Shown here piece after piece: positions 1 through 8,836 of a stretch of 63,689 bases of DNA (position 1 is the stretch's first letter; each line of letters opens with the position of its first letter). The stretch lies in the NCBI GenBank assembly GCA_903858015.1, contig CAIOGZ010000025.1, forward strand, positions 1-63,689. Direction: 5' to 3'. Under the pieces are notes generated by a model. It worked only from the letters and a program-made list of their open reading frames with translations. It ran no database searches and was not told the origin of the DNA. The DNA comes from an uncultured cyanobacterium (GTDB lineage Bacteria > Cyanobacteriota > Cyanobacteriia > PCC-6307 > Cyanobiaceae). Made by a program: the position numbers and the translations under genes.

Positions 1-3000
1 ACAGCAACCACTGGAGTAGTTACGCTTATAGCGGAAGGGAACAGCTCCGTTGTTATTACCTTCTCCAATGGTAGCAACACTGTTACTAAAACGATGACAG
101 GTAATGGCAGCACACCTGTACCGGTTCAGCTCAACGCTACTGATCTAGCTGCACTCGGCGATGGCACGATTACCGTTGACGCCGTTACCACCGATGCTGC
201 CGGAAATGCCTCGCCAGCTGGTACCGTTTCCTTCACCCTCGATACCAATCCCCCGGCGGTACCAGTCCTTGCCTTAGGGAATGGAGTCGCCAATGGCGCA
301 ACCGCCTCAGAGGCAACAGCCACGACTGGCGTAGTTGCGCTTACAGCGGAGGTGAACAGCTCCATTGTTGTTACCTTCTCCAATGGTAGCAATACAGTAA
401 CTAAAAATGTCACCGGTAATAGCACTACACCTGTTCCGGTTCAGCTCACCGCAACTGATCTAGCCGTACTCGGCGATGGCACGATTACAGTAACTGCTGT
501 TGCTACCGACGTCGCCGGCAACGCCTCACCAACTGGAAGCATTACGTTCACGCTCGATAGCAATCCCCCAGCGGCACCAGCCCTTGCCCTAGGAAATGAG
601 GTTGCCAATGGCGCAACCGCCTCAGAGGCAACAGCCACGACTGGCGTAGTTGCGCTTACAGCAGAAGCAAACAGTTCTGTTATTGTTACCTTCTCAAATG
701 GTGGTAACACGGTTGCCAAAACGATGACAGGTAATGGCAGCACACCTGTGCCTGTTCAGCTCAACTCTACTGATCTAGCTGTACTCGGTGATGGCACGAT
801 TACTGTTGACGCCGTTGCTACCGACGCTGCCGGGAATGCTTCTCTCGCTGGTACCGCTTCCTTCACGCTCGATACCAATCCTCCTGCAGCACCAGCCCTT
901 GCCCTAGGGAATGGAGTTGCCACTGGCGCAACCACCTCAGAGGCAACAACCACGACTGGCGTAATTACGCTTACAGCAGAAGCAAACAGCTCTGTTATTG
1001 TTACCTTCTCCAATGGTGGCAACACGGTAACTAAAACTGTCACAGGTAATGACAGCACACCTGTGCCGGTACTGCTCACCGCTGATAATCTCGCCACCCT
1101 GGGCGATGGCACGATTACTGTTGACGCCGTTGCCACCGATGCTGCCGGGAATGCCTCGCCAGCTGGTACCGTTTCCTTCACCCTCGATACCAATCCCCCA
1201 GCGGCACCAGTCCTTGCCCTAGGCACGGGTGCCGCCAATGGCGCTACGGCTTCAGAAGCAACAGCTGCCACTGGTGTGATTACGGTTGCGGCGGAACAGA
1301 ACAGCTCCGTTGTTGTTGCCTTCTCCAATGGTAGCAACACGGTTACTAAAACGATGACAGGTAATGGCAGCACACCTGTGCCGGTTCAGCTCGCCGCAAC
1401 TGATCTAGCCGAGCTCGGCGATGGCACGATTACGGTAATCGCTATTGCTACCGACGTCGCCGGCAATGCCTCGCCAACTGGAAGCGTTACATTCACGCTC
1501 GATACCAATCCCCCAGCGGCGCCAGCCCTTGCCCTAGGAAATGGGGTTGCCAATGGCGCAACCGCCTCAGAGGCAACAGCAACCACTGGAGTAGTTACGC
1601 TTATAGCGGAAGGGAACAGCTCCGTTGTTATTACCTTCTCCAATGGTAGCAACACGGTTACTAAAACGATGACAGGTAATGGCAGCACACCTGTACCGGT
1701 TCAGCTCAACGCTACTGATCTAGCCGTACTCGGCGATGGCACGATTACAGTAACTGCTGATGCTACCGACGCTGCCGGAAATATCTCGCCATCTGGCACA
1801 ATTTCCTTCACGCTCGATACCAATCCCCCCGCGGCACCAGTCCTTGCCCTAGGGACTGGAGTCGCCAATGGCGCAACCGCCTCAGAGGCAACAGCCATCA
1901 CTGGCGTAGTAACGCTGAAAGCGGAAGTTAACAGCACCGTTGTTGTTACTTTGTCCAATGGTAGTAACACGGTTACCAAAACGATGACTGGTAATGGCAG
2001 CATACCTGTGCCGGTACTGCTCACCACTGATAATCTCGCCAGCCTGGGCGATGGCACAATTGGGGTTAGCGCATTTGCCACCGACGCTGCCGGTAATACC
2101 TCATCAGCTGGTACAACGTCCTTTACGCTTGATACTATTCCAACAGCAGCCCCAGTCCTTGCCCTAGGCACGGGTGTAGCCAATGGAGCTACGGTTGCAG
2201 AAGCAACAGCTAGCACTGGTGTAGTTACGGTTACGGCGGAAACTAGCAGCTCCGTTGTTGCCACCTTCACCAATGGCAGCAAGATGGTTACTAAAACTGT
2301 GACAGGTACTGGCAGCACCCCTGTTCCGATTCGGCTCAACGCTTCTGATCTAGCTGCGCTGGGCGATGGGACGATTACGGTAGTCGCCGTTGCCACCGAC
2401 ACCGCCGGTAATGCATCGTCAGCTAGCACAAGTTCTTTCACACTCGACACCAATCCCCCAGCGGTTCCAGCCCTTGCCTTAGGGACTGGTATCGCCAATG
2501 GAGCCACCGCTTCAGAAGCAACAGCCACCACTGGCGTGGTTACAGTTAAAGCCGAATCCGGTAGCTCTATTGTTGTTGCATTCTCCAATAATGGCAAATC
2601 GGTCAGCAAAATCGTCACGGGCAACGGCAGCAATGCTGTGCCGGTTCAGCTCAACGCTTCTGATTTAGCCGCGCTACGCGATGGCACGATTGTGGTAACC
2701 GCCGTTGCTACCGATGCAGCCGGTAATACCTCATCAGCTGGCACCACTTCCTTTACGCTGGATACCATACCCCCAGCTGCACCAGCTATTAGCCTAGGGA
2801 CGGGTGTCGCCGATGGCGCCACCGCTGAAGAAGCAACAGCCGGCACGGGTGTAGTTTCGGTTACTGCGGAAAGCAAGAGCCTCGTTGTTGTTACATTCTC
2901 CAATGCCACTAGCACGGTTACAAAAATTGTCACGGGGAATGGCAGCCTATCTGTGCCGGTGCAGCTCACCGCTGATAATATCGTCACCCTGGGCAACGGT

Positions 3001-3390
3001 ATAATTGACGTTAGTGCAGTTGCCACCGACACCGCTGGTAATCTCTCATCAGCTGGTACCACTTCCCTTACGCTTGATACCATTCCCCCACCAGCACCAG
3101 TCCTTGCCCTAGGGATTGGTATCAGCGATGGCGCCACCGCTCGAGAAGCCACAACAACCACTGGTGTTGTTACGGTCTCGGCTGAAACTGGAGCCGTTGT
3201 GGTAGTAACCTTCTCCAATGGCAGCAATACGGTTACCAAAACAATCACGGGCAACGGCAGCACACCTGTTGCCGTTCTGCTCACCGCGGATAATCTCAGC
3301 ACGCTGGGCGATGGCACGATTGGTGTTGCCGCCTATGCAGCCGACAACACCGGTAACAATTCCTCAGCTGACATCATTTTCTTCTCATTG
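1..3390 (+). repeat. Tandem 315-bp (105-codon) coding repeats, about 11 units
   Basis: The same words recur every 315 bp: the aatggcagcacacctgt block, the ggcgatggcacgatta block and the ctcgataccaatccccc block. Unit length is a multiple of three, so copy-number change keeps the frame. Bases 1-149 match 1576-1724 (offset 1575, five units) with one mismatch, while bases 175-252 match 1120-1197 (offset 945, three units) with two mismatches. Units are therefore recombined patchworks. Units 7 to 11 are more diverged than units 1 to 6. Confidence 0.95.
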
Positions 3391-4941
3391 GATACGATTG
3401 TCCCCAGCACCACGGCTGCCGTTACGGCAATCATCGACAACGTAGGAATAACGCAGGGCATTGTTGCCCCAGGCGGCAGTACCGACGACACTTCACTAGT
3501 GATCAGCGGCACTCTCTCCGCCGTTCTGGCTTCTGGTGAAAGCGTCCACATCTACGACGGTACGGAGTTCCTTGGCACCGCCAGTGTCTCAGGCAACGCC
3601 AGCAACTGGAGCTTCGCCGACCCACGCACACTGATCAATAATCAAGCCGTCAGCTATACCGCCCGCGTCGCCGATATCGCCGGCAACCAATCCGCCGCTG
3701 GCACGGCCTACACGGCTACGGTACGACTCTCCGCAATCCCCACCACAGCTGCGGTATCTGCTGTTAGCGACGACGTAGGAATCTTCCAAGGAACGGTTGC
3801 CCCAGGCGGCAGCACTGACGACACTTCCCTAGCAATCAGCGGCACTCTCTCCGCTGCCCTAGCCACGGATGGAAGTGAAAGCGTCCGTGTTTACGACGGT
3901 GCGGAGTTCCTTGGTATCGCTAGTGTTTTCTCCACTAGCTGGAGCTACGCTGACACCCGCATACTTCGTAATAATCAAACCGTGAGCTATACTGCCCGCG
4001 TCGCCGATACCGCGGGTAACCAGTCTGCCGCTGGCCTGGCCTATAGCGTTACAGCCGATACCGCAGCACCCAACACTGGCACCCTGAGCCTGGTTGACTT
4101 CACAGACAGTGGCCCCTCCTCCAGTGATCGAATCTCCAATGATCGCGACTTCACCCTTAGCCTCAAGGGTCAGGAAGCTGGCAGCAGCGTTGTCTATCAG
4201 CGCAGCACCGATGGCGGCAGCACCTGGACTGATACCATCGCCAGCCAAAGTACCCTCGCCGATAACAGCTATCAATTCCGTGCCCGCGTAAGCGATGCTG
4301 CTGGTAATACGTCCTCCAGCAAGGTTCAAGCTGTCGTCATCAGCGGCTCGGACGACAGAAGTAAAAAGACAACGCCACAATCGATTCTCGGCAGCCCCTA
4401 CGCCGACATCCTGATCGGCGGCTCAAGCACTGACACGATCATCGCTGACAGCGGCGCCGACACCCTGAGCGGTGGCCTCGGCGCAGACACCCAGAGCGGC
4501 GGCCTAGGTGCCGACAGCTTCGTCTATCGCGCTTTCGCCGAGTCCAGCCTCACCAATCTCGATCGCATCACCGATCTCACGATCAGCAGTAGCAATCCCA
4601 GTAGCAGCGATCGCATCACCCTCAACGCCCTGCCCTCAGCCCTCTGGAACACCGGCGTGATCACACCCGCCATCCCCACCTTAGAGAGTGCTGTAGCCAA
4701 AGCCTTTGCCGATAAGAATGTCAATCTGGCCGGCAGTCAAGCGCTCAGCGCCAACGAGGCTGTGCTGTTTGGATTCGAATCCACCCCAGGTAACGCCAGC
4801 AGCCGCCAGTGGTACATCGCCGTGAACGACAACACCTCCAGCTACAGCACGCGTTCCGATCTGTTGATCAATGTGACCGGCATCACCGGCAGCTTCAGCA
4901 CCGGTTCACTGACGGCTAATCTAATTTTCTCCACTATCTAG
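1..4941 (+). CDS. Giant repetitive surface/secreted protein, 3' part (5' end outside window)
   Basis: The frame is open from base 1, so the true start lies upstream; 1646 residues are visible. Residues 1-1130 are about eleven Ig-like repeats of 105 residues, each with cores such as LGDGTITV, ATDAAGN and FTLDTNPPAAP. Two repeats of another Ig-like type (GSTDDTSL, YTARVADIAGNQSAAG) follow at about 1140-1345, then one more Ig-like unit to about 1445. Residues about 1465-1500 carry RTX-like glycine/aspartate nonapeptides (GADTLSGGLGAD). The last 140 residues resemble the bluetail C-terminus of cyanobacterial surface proteins (recognised by eye). A calcium-binding, type I-secreted adhesin or cell-surface protein is the likely role, as inference. 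GC is visibly lower than in the housekeeping genes downstream. Confidence 0.9.
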   Translation, partial: TATTGVVTLIAEGNSSVVITFSNGSNTVTKTMTGNGSTPVPVQLNATDLAALGDGTITVDAVTTDAAGNASPAGTVSFTLDTNPPAVPVLALGNGVANGATASEATATTGVVALTAEVNSSIVVTFSNGSNTVTKNVTGNSTTPVPVQLTATDLAVLGDGTITVTAVATDVAGNASPTGSITFTLDSNPPAAPALALGNEVANGATASEATATTGVVALTAEANSSVIVTFSNGGNTVAKTMTGNGSTPVPVQLNSTDLAVLGDGTITVDAVATDAAGNASLAGTASFTLDTNPPAAPALALGNGVATGATTSEATTTTGVITLTAEANSSVIVTFSNGGNTVTKTVTGNDSTPVPVLLTADNLATLGDGTITVDAVATDAAGNASPAGTVSFTLDTNPPAAPVLALGTGAANGATASEATAATGVITVAAEQNSSVVVAFSNGSNTVTKTMTGNGSTPVPVQLAATDLAELGDGTITVIAIATDVAGNASPTGSVTFTLDTNPPAAPALALGNGVANGATASEATATTGVVTLIAEGNSSVVITFSNGSNTVTKTMTGNGSTPVPVQLNATDLAVLGDGTITVTADATDAAGNISPSGTISFTLDTNPPAAPVLALGTGVANGATASEATAITGVVTLKAEVNSTVVVTLSNGSNTVTKTMTGNGSIPVPVLLTTDNLASLGDGTIGVSAFATDAAGNTSSAGTTSFTLDTIPTAAPVLALGTGVANGATVAEATASTGVVTVTAETSSSVVATFTNGSKMVTKTVTGTGSTPVPIRLNASDLAALGDGTITVVAVATDTAGNASSASTSSFTLDTNPPAVPALALGTGIANGATASEATATTGVVTVKAESGSSIVVAFSNNGKSVSKIVTGNGSNAVPVQLNASDLAALRDGTIVVTAVATDAAGNTSSAGTTSFTLDTIPPAAPAISLGTGVADGATAEEATAGTGVVSVTAESKSLVVVTFSNATSTVTKIVTGNGSLSVPVQLTADNIVTLGNGIIDVSAVATDTAGNLSSAGTTSLTLDTIPPPAPVLALGIGISDGATAREATTTTGVVTVSAETGAVVVVTFSNGSNTVTKTITGNGSTPVAVLLTADNLSTLGDGTIGVAAYAADNTGNNSSADIIFFSLDTIVPSTTAAVTAIIDNVGITQGIVAPGGSTDDTSLVISGTLSAVLASGESVHIYDGTEFLGTASVSGNASNWSFADPRTLINNQAVSYTARVADIAGNQSAAGTAYTATVRLSAIPTTAAVSAVSDDVGIFQGTVAPGGSTDDTSLAISGTLSAALATDGSESVRVYDGAEFLGIASVFSTSWSYADTRILRNNQTVSYTARVADTAGNQSAAGLAYSVTADTAAPNTGTLSLVDFTDSGPSSSDRISNDRDFTLSLKGQEAGSSVVYQRSTDGGSTWTDTIASQSTLADNSYQFRARVSDAAGNTSSSKVQAVVISGSDDRSKKTTPQSILGSPYADILIGGSSTDTIIADSGADTLSGGLGADTQSGGLGADSFVYRAFAESSLTNLDRITDLTISSSNPSSSDRITLNALPSALWNTGVITPAIPTLESAVAKAFADKNVNLAGSQALSANEAVLFGFESTPGNASSRQWYIAVNDNTSSYSTRSDLLINVTGITGSFSTGSLTANLIFSTI

Positions 4942-5025
4942 AATTCTTCCTTCAATCTCCACTTCTCGACCGTGCGGGTCGGTGGCTTCGGCAGCATCGG
5001 CGACAACCTTTTTTGCCTGCTATAG

Positions 5026-5915
5026 CCCGCCGACGCTCCGACTTCCGGTCTATTGGTCCTCACCACGACTATCGATCGGGAGGTGTTGGGTGTGATCGAG
5101 CAGTACCGGCAGGCGGGCAAGTCCAGCATCTGCGAGGTGAACGACTTCCTGCCGGACGCACAGGCCTGGACTCCCCCCCCACCGCACCTGGAGCGATCGG
5201 CGCGGACTTCCAATGGTTGACCAATTGGTCCGCCGCTGCGATGCAACCCGAGTGACATCAGCGGCCCCTAGGGCGGCCAAGCCCCAGGGCGGACACGCCC
5301 CTCGTGAGCAGCGGGGGGGATCCCCCCTGGGCCACTTCTAGGATTTAGCGACGATCGCACCAGAGCAAATCGCGTGGCTGGGCAAGCAGCCCCAGGTGCG
5401 GTTCCAACTGATCGATGCACCCGAGCTAGCCCAGCGATTTGAGGCCCCGCCTGCCTACCGGTTCCGCTTCCAGCTGGCGGGCTCCGAAGCGCTATACCTG
5501 CAGTGGCTATAGCGCTTTGACTGCAGCTTCGCTCCCCTGCTGCCAACTGCCTACAACCGCTGATGCGTAGATGTGCAATAGCTTGAATGGCCCAGTCGCT
5601 GAGTGCTGCCGGCGCTGCAGAAGCTCGATGCCTACTGTCAGGACGTGGATGGCGAAACGGGATTGTTGTTTACCGATGCAAGATCAACTGCTGACCATAT
5701 TAGAGCGGCTGCACAACGCGCTACAGCTCCGCCAGCAGGTGGCGGCCGCTGCCCGTGGCCAGCTGATCCGCAAACGCTGCCTGGAGCAGCACAACGCCGT
5801 GCAGCTGGATCCCAGTGATGCCGATGCCCTCAGCTTCCTGGACTGCTGCCTGCAGAAAGGTGTTCAACGGCTGCTAGCCCAGGCCACCCTCGAGCGGGCG
5901 ATCGCGCTGGATTGA
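5026..5915 (+). pseudogene. Decayed cyanobacterial glycosyltransferase (family 1/4-like) remnant
   Basis: Reading through stops recovers a glycosyltransferase. Frame 1 gives VLTTTIDREVLGVIEQYR and VNDFLPDAQAW (5050-5170). After a frame slip in the C-run at 5173-5180, frame 2 gives LVRRCDATRVTS, then GGSPLGHF-stop-DLATIAPEQ, then YLQWL-stop-RFDCSFAPLLPTAYNR, then VDVQ-stop-LEWPSR-stop-VLPALQKLDAY and VDGETGLLFTDA. A second slip near 5675 moves to frame 3 and a tail with VQLDPSDADAL and ERAIALD, which looks like a TPR. In-frame stops lie at 5339, 5510, 5561, 5579 and 5600; another (5023) precedes the recovered part. The order of motifs (GGS-GH, DLATIAPE, FAPLLPTAYNR, DGETGLLFTD) fits glycosyltransferases found near cyanobacterial surface-polysaccharide genes. 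Known from memory, not searched. Confidence 0.75.
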
Positions 5916-6125
5916 GCAGCACCGTTTCGTGCCCCTTTGCGCAGTGCCAGATAGATGACCAGATCATTGCGCTCAAGCAGCTCAGCTTGGCTTGATCGCG
6001 CATCAAGCCTCCGCAGCCACCCAGCCGCCCCGGCTGCCTTCAAGAGCAGTTTCGCCGCCGTCGGGGTTTTGCGGGCGGCTCCAAGCCGGCAAAGCTTAGA
6101 AAGGGAAGCCTGGCCCCCCTCACCC

Positions 6126-6665
6126 ATGCTTCCTCCGCTCCCCTGCCTCGCCCTGCCTACGACCATGCCCTTGGCCTCCATGCCGTTGGCGGCGATGCCG
6201 CTGGCTGTTGATCCCGCAGTCACCGCAGTGTTGGCCCCTACCAGCGGCGCCCCCTTTGCCTGGTCGCTGGTGTTGGCCGCCTTGGTGGTGCTGGCCAGCC
6301 TTTTCCCCCTGGCGGCGGCCCGCTCCAAGGCCGATTTCACCCCGGCCGACCTTGCGGCACCAAGGGCGATGCTGGAACGGCTGCCAGCCTGGGGCAAGCG
6401 GGCCAGCTGGGCCCATCAAAATTGCTTCGAGGCCTTCAGCCTGCATGCTCCGGCCTGCCTACTGGCCCTGCTGGCCAGCCACGATGGCACCGCCCCGGCG
6501 GGCTTGGCGGTGGCGGCGGCTTGGCTGCACCCGGCCCTTCGGCTCGCCTATATCGGCGCCTATGTGACGAATGTGCCGCCGCTGCGCAGCCTCTGCTGGG
6601 CTGCTGGCATCCTCTGCACGGCGATCATCTACAGCGAAGCCTTACGCGGTGTGTTGCAAGGCTGA
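6126..6665 (+). CDS. MAPEG-family membrane protein
   Basis: About 179 residues with four hydrophobic segments and the sequence WGKRASWAHQNCFEAF followed by a membrane helix, the arrangement typical of bacterial MAPEG proteins (eicosanoid/glutathione-metabolism superfamily). The substrate is unknown and cannot be inferred here. The open frame extends to 5955, but those 57 extra residues are low-complexity and unlike the family, so I start at the ATG at 6126; ATGs at 6165, 6180 and 6195 are also possible. The gene stands alone, with the decayed glycosyltransferase upstream and a convergent paraslipin downstream. Confidence 0.75.
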   Translation: MLPPLPCLALPTTMPLASMPLAAMPLAVDPAVTAVLAPTSGAPFAWSLVLAALVVLASLFPLAAARSKADFTPADLAAPRAMLERLPAWGKRASWAHQNCFEAFSLHAPACLLALLASHDGTAPAGLAVAAAWLHPALRLAYIGAYVTNVPPLRSLCWAAGILCTAIIYSEALRGVLQG

Positions 6666-6704
6666 AGCGCTTAGGAGTTTGCAGCAAGCGCCCCCAGCGG
6701 TGGC

Positions 6705-7613
6705 TTACCCCTTCTGTTGCAGGCCCTTGAGCGCAGCCAGCAGGCTGGCGGGGCTCTGGGGATCCACCATCAGCACGCTGCCAGCTGGGGCATTGCCGAG
6801 CTTTTCGCCCATCGCCATCCAATCCTTGGCCAGCAGCAGCCGCAGGCCCTCGGCCGCCGCCGGGTGGGCTTCGATCACCGCCGCCAACTCCTTGGCCGCC
6901 GCAGCCCGCGCCTGGGCCAGCAACAACTGCTGCTTCGCCTGGGCATCGGCCTCCAGCAGCAGCGCCTCCTGCTTGGCCTTGGCATCGAGCACCAGGGCCT
7001 CGGCCCTTCCCCGGGCGGCATTCACCTGGGATTCCTTTTCACCCTCAGACCTCAAAATCGCCGCCCGCTTCTCCCGTTCAGCGGTCATCTGCTGCTCCAT
7101 CGCCTGCTGCACCCCCTGGGTGGGTTTGATATCGCGCAATTCCACCCGCGTCACCTTGACGCCCCAGGGATCGGTGGCCTGGTCGAGTTCCTTGAGCAGC
7201 ACATCATTCACCTCCGAGCGGGTGGTGAAGGTTTGATCGAGGTCGAGTTTGCCCATCTCGGCGCGGATCTGGGTGAGCACCAAGTTCACCATCGCCGCCT
7301 GCAGGTTGTCGACGGCGTAGTAGGCCCGGGCATGCTCCAGCAACTGCCAATACACCACCGCATCCACCTCAATCGACACGTTGTCGCGGGTGATGCATTG
7401 CTGCGGTGGGATGTCCAACACCCGCTCCTTGAGCGATTCATGGCTCACCACCCGCTCCAGCCCCGGAATCACCAACGAAAGGCCCGGCGACAGCTGGCGG
7501 TTGTACTTGCCCAGCCGCTCCACCAGCATCGAGCGACTGCTGCTGGTCACCTTCACACCACTGATCCCCAACGCGGCCAGGGCGATCAGCACCGGAACGA
7601 ACAGGCCTTCCAT
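6705..7613 (-). CDS. Paraslipin: SPFH/band 7 membrane-anchored protein
   Basis: 302 residues. An N-terminal membrane helix (GLFVPVLIALAALG) is followed by a band 7 domain with VERLGKYNRQLSPGL, DIPPQQCITRDNVSIEVDA and VELRDIKPTQ, then an Ala/Glu-rich coiled coil (about 185-250) and a short hydrophobic C-terminus. SPFH proteins oligomerise on membranes and often scaffold proteases or membrane domains. The gene is divergent from an NfeD-type gene 65 bp away; stomatin-like and NfeD proteins are well-known genomic partners, which supports both calls. Confidence 0.9.
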   Translation of the reverse strand: MEGLFVPVLIALAALGISGVKVTSSSRSMLVERLGKYNRQLSPGLSLVIPGLERVVSHESLKERVLDIPPQQCITRDNVSIEVDAVVYWQLLEHARAYYAVDNLQAAMVNLVLTQIRAEMGKLDLDQTFTTRSEVNDVLLKELDQATDPWGVKVTRVELRDIKPTQGVQQAMEQQMTAEREKRAAILRSEGEKESQVNAARGRAEALVLDAKAKQEALLLEADAQAKQQLLLAQARAAAAKELAAVIEAHPAAAEGLRLLLAKDWMAMGEKLGNAPAGSVLMVDPQSPASLLAALKGLQQKG

Positions 7614-7678
7614 TACCCCTAGTCCACTGGCGGCAGCCTAGGCAGGATGGAGGCCAATCCCCCCATCGCCCGCTGCGG

Positions 7679-8122
7679 ATGCCCTCCCTGCCCCTGCTCT
7701 GGCTCGGCCTCGCCAGCCTGCTGCTGCTGGCGGTGCTGGTCGGGCTCGATGGCGATGGCCTCTTACTGGTGGGCGGGCTGGCGGCGCTGCTGCTGGTGCT
7801 GGTGGCCGGGGCCCTGCCCCAGTTGCCCAGCGGGGTGCAACTGCTGGGCTTCAGCTTGCTGGTGGGGGCGGCCTATGCCCTGGTGCGGGGTTGGTCGCAG
7901 CGCCAGGCAGAGCGGACGATTGCCCCGGCGGCAGGCGCCGACCAGGCCGAGGTGATCGCCCCGTTCAACCAGCGGGGCGAGGGGCGGGTGCGCTGGCGGG
8001 GCCAGAGCTGGGCCGCCCGCAACCTCGATCCGCAGCGGGCCCTCAACGCCGGCCATCCGGTCACGGTGATGGGGCGCGAAGGCACCCAGCTGCAGGTGCT
8101 ACCCCGGGATGTAGCCAGCTAA
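7679..8122 (+). CDS. NfeD-like membrane protein
   Basis: 147 residues. Residues 1-70 form three hydrophobic segments rich in Leu/Val/Gly. Residues about 95-147 form a small beta-rich domain with GEGRVRWRGQSWAARN and GHPVTVMGREGTQLQVLP, the OB-fold pattern of NfeD C-terminal domains. It lacks the large N-terminal protease domain of long NfeD proteins, so it is the short class. Divergently paired with the paraslipin gene, its expected partner. Confidence 0.85.
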   Translation: MPSLPLLWLGLASLLLLAVLVGLDGDGLLLVGGLAALLLVLVAGALPQLPSGVQLLGFSLLVGAAYALVRGWSQRQAERTIAPAAGADQAEVIAPFNQRGEGRVRWRGQSWAARNLDPQRALNAGHPVTVMGREGTQLQVLPRDVAS

Positions 8123-8267
8123 TGCTGGGCCTGGATGGGAGCCTGCTTGTCTGTCTGCTTGGTTGGGAGCCTGCTTAGGAGCAAAAGGCCAAGCCAGCGG
8201 TCCAAGCTTTTGACGACCAGAGCCTTTTCGAAGTCGAAGCAGAACGTAGTCGAGGAAGCAGAGCTTC

Positions 8268-8780
8268 TCAATCAAAGAAAAGCAGGCTCACCACCTTGCC
8301 CATATCTTCGGCGGTGCGGCAGCTAGAGAGCAGGGTTTCGCTGTCGTGGAAGGCGTAGCAAATCAGCTGGTCACAGCGGCCGATGATCTCTTGATTGCAG
8401 AGGCTGCTGGCCATCGGCAAGGGCAATTCATCGTGCTCAGGCTTCTCAACCAGATGCAGCACCCCCTCCAGCTGGTCGCGGGATTCGCCCGGCTGCCGCT
8501 CCAGGCTCTGGGGCAACAACACCGTCAGTTTGCTCGGGTCCACCGCCAGCACGCTGCGGATCACCGCCGAGTTCACCCCCTGGGCGCCAGAAGTGATCAG
8601 GCTGTGGCCCTCGTGGGCCAGGGAGCGGGCCACCAGCTCCACAAGATGCACAGAAACCACCGGCACATGGCGGCTGCCAAGGATGGCGATCCGTCGTTTG
8701 CCACGGTCCTGGAGCATGGCCAGCTCAAGAGCCAGCGTGTCAATCCGGTCCAGTGCCGGTAGGTCGAGGGACCGGGTCAC
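8268..8780 (-). CDS. DprA-like Rossmann protein (DNA recombination-mediator A family)
   Basis: 170 residues, GTG start. It contains RRIAILGSRHVPVVSVHLVE and HSLITSGAQGVNSAVI, which match the nucleotide-binding Rossmann signature of DprA/LOG-type proteins (GSR and SGGA-GVD-like motifs). It is shorter than bona fide DprA and lacks its C-terminal winged helix. Cyanobacterial homologues are usually labelled DNA recombination-mediator protein A, but a role in DNA uptake has not been shown for this short form as far as I know. It ends 56 bp before the P-loop/DRTGG gene on the same strand and may be co-transcribed with it. Confidence 0.75.
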   Translation of the reverse strand: MTRSLDLPALDRIDTLALELAMLQDRGKRRIAILGSRHVPVVSVHLVELVARSLAHEGHSLITSGAQGVNSAVIRSVLAVDPSKLTVLLPQSLERQPGESRDQLEGVLHLVEKPEHDELPLPMASSLCNQEIIGRCDQLICYAFHDSETLLSSCRTAEDMGKVVSLLFFD

Positions 8781-8836
8781 CCGTTGCCCGCAAGCTTCCT
8801 TGTGAACCTAGCAGTGAAGCAAGGGCCGCCGTCAGC

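Noticed and set aside
1..3390. CRISPR or iteron array
   Set aside because: The repeats are contiguous coding units without spacers and keep the frame.
126..3551. Long antisense open frames opposite the repeat array
   Set aside because: They repeat with the same 315-bp period and simply mirror the Ala/Thr/Val-rich sense codons; no independent domain.
5955..6125. 57-residue N-terminal extension of the MAPEG protein
   Set aside because: Low-complexity, not family-like, and it overlaps the likely promoter zone; the later ATG is preferred.
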